NCBI GenBank assembly: GCA_005882985.1 | Contig: VBEJ01000038.1 | Coordinates: 1 to 56,626 of the forward strand | DNA from: Chloroflexota bacterium | GTDB lineage: Bacteria > Chloroflexota > Dehalococcoidia > SM23-28-2 > RBG-16-64-32 | Direction of reading: 5' to 3' | DNA length: 56,626 nt | Shown here: one piece after another, positions 51,532 to 56,626 of the stretch | How positions within the stretch are numbered: position 1 is the first letter of the stretch | Layout of the letters: each line of letters starts with the position of its first letter | Notes under the pieces: model-generated | The model's database searches: none | What the model was told of the DNA's origin: nothing | What the model saw: only the letters and a program-made list of their open reading frames with translations | Program-made: the position numbers and the translations under genes

Positions 51532-52242
51532 TTAAGCGCGAGGAGCCTGTTTCCTCCGAACGAGCATCAGGCCATCCCTGACCGTCAGGATGACGTTCGT
51601 GACCCGCTGATCTCGCGAGACGTGCTCGTTGAACGCGACGATAGCGCGGTCGCTCTCCTCTTTTGGGTCGAGGACGCGGCCGCTCCAGAGCACGTTGTCG
51701 ACGGCGATCAGGCCACTCTGTGAGAGAAGCCGCAACGCTTCCTCGTAGTAGGGAATGTAACTCTCCTTGTCGGCATCGATGAAGATGAGATCGAACGGAG
51801 GTTCGAGCGAACGCATGGTTTCTAGCGCTGGGCCTTCCTGAAGCGAGATCTTGTGCCCGTGCGGGCTACGCTCGAAGAAGCGGCGCGCGACTTCGATGGC
51901 CTTAGGGTCGACGTCGCAGGTGATCAGCTCCCCATTGTCCGGCAAGGCCACCGCCATCATCTGCGCGGCGAATCCCGTGAAGGTGCCGATCTCGAGGACC
52001 CGGCGTGCCTGCATGGAGGCGATAAGCATCTGGAGGAGCGTTCCCTCCAGTTGTCCAGAAAGCATGCGCGCCTGCCGCCCGAACCGTTCATGGGTAACCG
52101 AGATCAGCTCTTCGAGCAGCGGCGGCAAGGGCGTTGTGCGGGCCATGGCGTAGCGCTCGATGGGCTCGGGGACAAGCGCCAGCAGCGGTTGCTCGCGGCC
52201 CTGAGATGCGGGTTGTTGATCGCGCCCGCGGTCACTAGTCAT
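51532..52242 (-). CDS. O-methyltransferase (class I SAM-dependent, caffeoyl-CoA OMT-like)
   Basis: VLEIGTFTGFAAQMMAVALPDNGELITCDVDP, FDLIFIDADKESYIPYYEEALRLLSQSGLIAVDNVLWSG. Confidence 0.93.
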   Translation of the reverse strand: MTSDRGRDQQPASQGREQPLLALVPEPIERYAMARTTPLPPLLEELISVTHERFGRQARMLSGQLEGTLLQMLIASMQARRVLEIGTFTGFAAQMMAVALPDNGELITCDVDPKAIEVARRFFERSPHGHKISLQEGPALETMRSLEPPFDLIFIDADKESYIPYYEEALRLLSQSGLIAVDNVLWSGRVLDPKEESDRAIVAFNEHVSRDQRVTNVILTVRDGLMLVRRKQAPRA

Positions 52243-53938
52243 CGCGTGTCGCGTTCGCTTCGCCTAATTCGGCTCCGAGCATATCGAGACCCATTGGCCC
52301 GAGCGCGAGAGCCCGACTGTGGAAGTTTTTGAGGCTAAAAGAGACTCCGGCGCTTTGCCGAGCTGACTCTCGTGCTTCGAGCCATTTGCGCTCGCCTACC
52401 TTGTACGAAATGGCTTGCGCAGGCCAGCCGAGGTAGCGCAGGACCTCGCTTTCAAGGAACTCGCGCGGCCGCCGGGTGCGCTCAACGGCGAACTCCAGCA
52501 TCAGGTCGTGGTTCCACTTCTCGCCCGGATGGAAGCTTTCGGTCGCCGGAATCGCGAGTTCAAGATGCATTCCGATATCGATGATTACGCGGACACAGCG
52601 CAACGCCTGCGCGCTGAGCATCCCGAGGTAATAGTCCGGGTTCTCCAGATAGCCCAGTTCGCCCATCAGGCGCTCCGCGTACAGCGCCCAGCCTTCGCCG
52701 TGACCGGAAATGAAGGTCAGCGTTCGCTGGAAGCGCGACAACTCCTCGGCGAGCAGGCGTACACCCGCGACCTGAATGTGGTGGCCCGGCACGCCCTCGT
52801 GGTAGGCGATGCTCACCTCGCCCCATTTCGGGAAGCGCGTCCCGCCGTCCACCGGCCACCAGGTCCGGCCCGGGCGCGAGAAATCCTCCGAGGGGCCGGT
52901 GTAGTAAGGGATGAGGGCGCCGCCGGTGGGCGGGATCATGACCTCGATGCGGCGTATCTTATCGTCGATCTCGAAGTGCACGCCGTCCAGCGAGGCGATT
53001 GTCTCATCGTGCAGCTGCTGCAGCCAGTCGCGGTAGGCGTCGACTCCTTCGACAGCGCGGGCGGGGTCCGTCTGGAGCAGCTGTTTCGCCTCGTCGAGAG
53101 TAGCGCCGGGGGAAATCCGCCGCGCAGTCTCTGCCATCTCGCGCTCGACTCGATGCAGCTCTTCCCAGCCCCAGCGGTAGGTCTCCGGCAAATCGAGCGT
53201 CGCGCCTAAAAATAGGCGCGACAGCAGCTGGTAGCGCTCCTCGCCGCAGGCTTCGCGCTCTGTTGCTTTGGGCGCATACTCTTCGCGCAGCCAGCGGGAC
53301 ATTTCTGCATAGCCTTCGCGGGCGAGGCGCACCCCACGGCCCAGGTCGGTGCGGAGGGTTTCGGGCCCCGCTTCGGCTGCGTCGAACCGTGCCGCCAGTC
53401 CCGCGAAGAAGCCCCCTTCGCCGCTCCACACCTCTGCCTGCCGGACGCCTTCAAGGGCCTGACGGCGCGCTGCCGGCGTCGCGCGCTGCACGCCTTCCGA
53501 AAGCGCCTGCCGGTAGCCGGCGAGGGCGTCCGGCACCAGTTGAAGCCGTGCCGCCACGTTCGACCACTCCTCTTCTGTGGTGTACGGCATCTGGTCGAAC
53601 ACCTGGCGAATGTTCTGGAGCGGGCTCGCGATATTGTTCAAGTCCCGGAAGTGCTCACCCGCTGCGAAGAGGTCGAGGTGGACGCCGAGCCGCTCGAGCA
53701 TGACGCTACGCGCGATTCGATCTGCCCTTACTGACCCATTTGGATCGTCGGCGAGTGGTGCCGCTTCGAGATCTGCGACATAGCGGCGGTTGAAAGCGGC
53801 TATGGCAGCAACGCCGTCGGGCGAGAAGTCCGTCATCTCCCGTTCGTGGCCGGGGACGCCGATGTCCGTCGCGAGGATGGGGTCGAGCGCGGCGATCTCG
53901 TCGACGTAGCGGTGGGCGATATCGAAGACGTGGGACAT
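52235..53938 (-). CDS. DUF885-family protein
   Basis: AYHEGVPGHHIQVAG, GHGEGWALYAERLMGELGYLENPDYYLGMLSAQALRCVRVIIDIGMH; 8-bp overlap with downstream O-methyltransferase. Confidence 0.92.
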   Translation of the reverse strand: MSHVFDIAHRYVDEIAALDPILATDIGVPGHEREMTDFSPDGVAAIAAFNRRYVADLEAAPLADDPNGSVRADRIARSVMLERLGVHLDLFAAGEHFRDLNNIASPLQNIRQVFDQMPYTTEEEWSNVAARLQLVPDALAGYRQALSEGVQRATPAARRQALEGVRQAEVWSGEGGFFAGLAARFDAAEAGPETLRTDLGRGVRLAREGYAEMSRWLREEYAPKATEREACGEERYQLLSRLFLGATLDLPETYRWGWEELHRVEREMAETARRISPGATLDEAKQLLQTDPARAVEGVDAYRDWLQQLHDETIASLDGVHFEIDDKIRRIEVMIPPTGGALIPYYTGPSEDFSRPGRTWWPVDGGTRFPKWGEVSIAYHEGVPGHHIQVAGVRLLAEELSRFQRTLTFISGHGEGWALYAERLMGELGYLENPDYYLGMLSAQALRCVRVIIDIGMHLELAIPATESFHPGEKWNHDLMLEFAVERTRRPREFLESEVLRYLGWPAQAISYKVGERKWLEARESARQSAGVSFSLKNFHSRALALGPMGLDMLGAELGEANATRDD

Positions 53939-54092
53939 GCGCCAATGGTGCGGCGAGCGGCCGAGCGCTGTCAACGCAGCGACCCAGCGCTCCGCGCGTA
54001 TGATCGTGCGTCGTTGTTCGCTGCTGTCGGCGTCAAATGAGCAGGCAATTCGCGTTGCTATCTGCGTTGAAATCGGTTACAACGTTGGCACC

Positions 54093-54701
54093 ATGGGCGA
54101 TCCGGAGCCGCAAGAAAATTCTCAACTGCCTCGGCAGCCGGAGCCGCAATCAGGTGCAGAGCATGTGCCCGAGCGGCAACCCAGCGTGCCGTTCCCCCTC
54201 CAGCAGGGCGAGCGCGTGCTCCGCATCATCCGGCGGCACTGGTGGTTCCTCTGGCCGTACACTCTTTGGCTCGTCATCGTCGCCGTCGCGCCGGTCGTCG
54301 CCATCGCCTTGCTTTTCGACGCAATCGGCATCTTGGGCGACCTCGGCTGGTTCTTCTGGGTTCCGGCGTTGCTCTGGGTCCTCTACTGGGGGATTCGCGC
54401 TCTGTTCAACTGGTACCGCTATCACAACGACATCTGGGTGGTGACCAACCAGCGGCTAATCGACGTCTTCCGGAGCAACCCCCTCAACAAGCGGGTCTCA
54501 ACGGCGGACTTGGTAAACATTCAGGACATGAGGGTAGAGAGGCACGGCGTCACTGCCACGGTCCTTGGGTACTCGGACCTGCTCTGCAGCACAGCAGGAA
54601 CCGAGGGCGGTACTTTCACAATTAACGGCGTGCCTCAGGCGGAAGAGCTCCAACTCCTCATCGACCGCGAGCGCGACCGAGAGCGAATGAGGCGCGACTA
54701 G
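54093..54701 (+). CDS. bacterial PH-domain membrane protein
   Basis: Two TM helices then WVVTNQRLIDVFRSNPLNKRVSTADLVNIQDMRVERHGVTATVLGYSDLLCSTAGTEGGTFTINGV. Confidence 0.8.
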   Translation: MGDPEPQENSQLPRQPEPQSGAEHVPERQPSVPFPLQQGERVLRIIRRHWWFLWPYTLWLVIVAVAPVVAIALLFDAIGILGDLGWFFWVPALLWVLYWGIRALFNWYRYHNDIWVVTNQRLIDVFRSNPLNKRVSTADLVNIQDMRVERHGVTATVLGYSDLLCSTAGTEGGTFTINGVPQAEELQLLIDRERDRERMRRD

Positions 54702-54719
54702 GGCCACCGGCCGTCGCCG

Positions 54720-55637
54720 CTACTCGCCTGTAATCCAGTCGGCTACTTCGTCGCCCCCGGGGCTGTTCGTGAGGCGCCGCTGGTCGCTGCCGTCAGCGTT
54801 CATGACGTAGAGTTCCTGGTCGCCGTCGCGGTCGGAAGAAAACGACAGGCGCGTCCCGTCCGGCGACCACTGTGGGCATTCCTCTTTGCCGTCGGTTGAA
54901 GTCAATTGACGGAGGTCCGAGCCGTCGGAGTCGACGACATAGACTTCGAAGTCGCCGTCGCGGTCAGAAATGAAGGCGATGTGGCGCCCGTCAGGTGACT
55001 GCTTAGCTTCTGAGTCTGTGCCGTCGCTTCCCGTCACCCGTACAGCTCCGCCCCCGTCGATCGGTTGGCGGTAGACGTCGAAGCTGCCGGCCTGGTTGCT
55101 CTCGTAGAGGACGGACTTACCGTCTGCGGTGAAGCTAGGGGTGCTATCCCAGATGTTTGTTGTATTAGTCAGGGCCGACTCTTGGCCGGTCTGCGGGTCG
55201 ATTAGCCAGATGTCTGCGTACACATGCTTCTTGTCTTCCGAAATCACGGTCCGCTGAAAGACGATGCGAGTTCCATCGGGAGACCATTCGGGGTAATCAT
55301 CGAGCACGGTGCCCGGGCCGCCCGCGCTAAACGTTAGCCGTCTGACGTTCGAGCCGTCGATGTCCATCAAGTGAAGCTGCGCGCTCTCGCCGCTGGCACG
55401 CTGCGAGGCAAAGGCAATGGTCTTACCATCGGGGCTCGCGTCGGGCTCGTAATCGCGGCCGGCCTCGTTTGTGAGTTGGCGGACGTCCGTCCCATCTGCG
55501 GCGATGGTGTAGATGTCGGCATCGCCATCGCGTTCGGAATCGAATACGAGCCTTTGGGTGGCGTCACCGTTCGTTCCGCATGCGGTGGTTAGAAAAAAAA
55601 GAAAGAGGGCGAGCGGGAGGCTCGCCCTCCGGTAGAC
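54720..55637 (-). CDS. TolB-like / WD40-like PD40 beta-propeller lipoprotein (start unresolved)
   Basis: Repeats SERDGDADIYTIAADGTDVRQLT, SPDGTRIVFQR, SPDGRHIAFISDRDGDFEVYVVDSDGSDLRQLT; lipobox LTTACGTN; no ATG/GTG/TTG near the expected start. Confidence 0.82.
   Translation of the reverse strand, partial: VYRRASLPLALFLFFLTTACGTNGDATQRLVFDSERDGDADIYTIAADGTDVRQLTNEAGRDYEPDASPDGKTIAFASQRASGESAQLHLMDIDGSNVRRLTFSAGGPGTVLDDYPEWSPDGTRIVFQRTVISEDKKHVYADIWLIDPQTGQESALTNTTNIWDSTPSFTADGKSVLYESNQAGSFDVYRQPIDGGGAVRVTGSDGTDSEAKQSPDGRHIAFISDRDGDFEVYVVDSDGSDLRQLTSTDGKEECPQWSPDGTRLSFSSDRDGDQELYVMNADGSDQRRLTNSPGGDEVADWITGE
55593..55629 (-). terminator. strong intrinsic terminator downstream of surface protein
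   Basis: Minus strand GAGGGCGAGC-CTCCC-GCTCGCCCTC followed by TTTCTTTTTTTT. Confidence 0.88.
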
Positions 55638-55654
55638 TAGTGATGCGCCCGGCT

Positions 55655-56296
55655 TTAGCGGACGCGGCTGAGTACAAAGCGGCCACCGACGAACGCGGCT
55701 GCGCTGACAGCGGACACCGCCACGATCACCCAAGGAAAGCCGGAGCTGCCGTTGGAGCCACCGCCTGTCACCGGCAACTGAGCCGGCGCGTTGAAGGTGG
55801 GCGTGGGGCTGGCGGTTGTCGCCGCCACGGTCGCTGCCGTGGTTGGCGATGCCGTTGCTGTCGCCGACGCCGTTGGGGAGGCGCTGATCCAATCCTTGGT
55901 CACGTTATCACAGGCGAGCGGCACGCCCAACAGCACCCGGGCCGCGGGCAGCGTGAAGATACAGGCGCTGATCGCGTCGGTGCCGACGCCGCCGGCGCCT
56001 GTGTAAGTGAAGGTGGCCTGCCCGTTCACATCGGTTGTGGGGGACGCGGTCTGGCCCGCGTTGGGCCCGCTCGTTACGTTGAAGACGACCGTGGCCCCCG
56101 AGAGAGGCGAGCCGTTGAATGTTACCGTCGCGGTTACGGTGTGATCCGTGTTGATGACGTTCGTTGCCGTATTGGGGGTCGCATCAACGACGACGACCTG
56201 CCCGGCGCTCGCTCCATGCGGCCCCGCCGTCGCGGTTGAGACCGCCGCCGCGAGCAGCGCTGTGCATATCCCAACGACTGCGATGAGTCTAGTCAT
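55655..56296 (-). CDS. secreted surface protein with Big-1/Ig-like domain and LPxTG-like C-terminal anchor
   Basis: Signal peptide MTRLIAVVGICTALLAAAVSTATAG; Ig-like VTATVTFNGSPLSGATVVFNVTSGPNAGQTASPTTDVNGQATFTYT; LPVTGGG + hydrophobic helix + SRVR tail. Confidence 0.82.
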   Translation of the reverse strand: MTRLIAVVGICTALLAAAVSTATAGPHGASAGQVVVVDATPNTATNVINTDHTVTATVTFNGSPLSGATVVFNVTSGPNAGQTASPTTDVNGQATFTYTGAGGVGTDAISACIFTLPAARVLLGVPLACDNVTKDWISASPTASATATASPTTAATVAATTASPTPTFNAPAQLPVTGGGSNGSSGFPWVIVAVSAVSAAAFVGGRFVLSRVR

Positions 56297-56453
56297 GATG
56301 ATTGCCTCCTATTGGCCGCGACCTAGAGGTGGCCAGACGGCTTCACTGGAGACATAAACGCGGGCCGCGGCCCGGCGGTTAACACGGCTGGCCCGCAGCA
56401 CCAGCCAGCCGTTTATCAGTTGTCAGCTATCAGTTGTTGGTTCTCAATTGAGA

Positions 56454-56626
56454 CTAGCGGACGAACTCCCGTACCTGGCCGTAGACCGTGAGGTCGGTGC
56501 GGAGGGCTGAGTGGCCCATGCACGACGTCTGCGTGTTGCTGGCGCCGCTGAGGATGACGCTGGTATCGGGGTTAATCAGCTCGTCGCAGGGGGACCACCA
56601 GGTGCCGTAGTTGACGGCGCCGGGGG
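56454..56626 (-). CDS. C-terminal fragment of hypothetical protein (5' end beyond window)
   Basis: Frame open from window edge: PGAVNYGTWWSPCDELINPDTSVILSGASNTQTSCMGHSALRTDLTVYGQVREFVR*. Confidence 0.5.
   Translation of the reverse strand, partial: PGAVNYGTWWSPCDELINPDTSVILSGASNTQTSCMGHSALRTDLTVYGQVREFVR

Noticed and set aside
52415-53209. 264-aa plus-strand ORF
   Set aside because: Antisense to DUF885 gene; shadow ORF typical of high GC

Overview
High-GC bacterial chromosomal segment. Gene content and order suggest a Chloroflexota-like lineage, but this is inference only. No rRNA, CRISPR array, phage module or IS element was seen. From left to right it contains: (1) a dipeptide/oligopeptide-type ABC transporter (SBP, DppB-like, DppC-like with a large extra insertion, second DppB-like). 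(2) A long minus-strand aromatic amino acid block, M50 protease - HD - tyrA - aroA - remA - remA - gmk, then a promoter plus Trp T-box leader, then trpS - trpE - SDR - trpG - trpD - trpC - methyltransferase - trpF - trpB - arsC. Most junctions from trpS to arsC are 4-bp overlaps. (3) A divergent nitroreductase-like gene of unknown function. (4) A branched-chain amino acid type ABC transporter whose SBP gene is convergent to livMHFG. (5) TauE/SafE, aldo/keto reductase, a chlorite-dismutase-family/Rieske fusion, a lipoprotein amidase, UDG, tRNA-Arg, mgtE and tRNA-His. (6) A zinc-ribbon CPBP protease coupled to a displaced trpA, then aroH, aroF and nadC. (7) A canonical rpsB-tsf-pyrH-frr-uppS-cdsA-dxr-rseP-ispG block. 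(8) Miscellaneous enzymes and two surface/secreted proteins. The best candidates for follow-up are the T-box-controlled trp operon carrying three non-trp genes, the Cld-Rieske fusion, the tandem RemA pair, the large nitroreductase-like protein, and a lipoprotein ORF whose signal peptide overlaps a strong terminator and has no canonical start codon.
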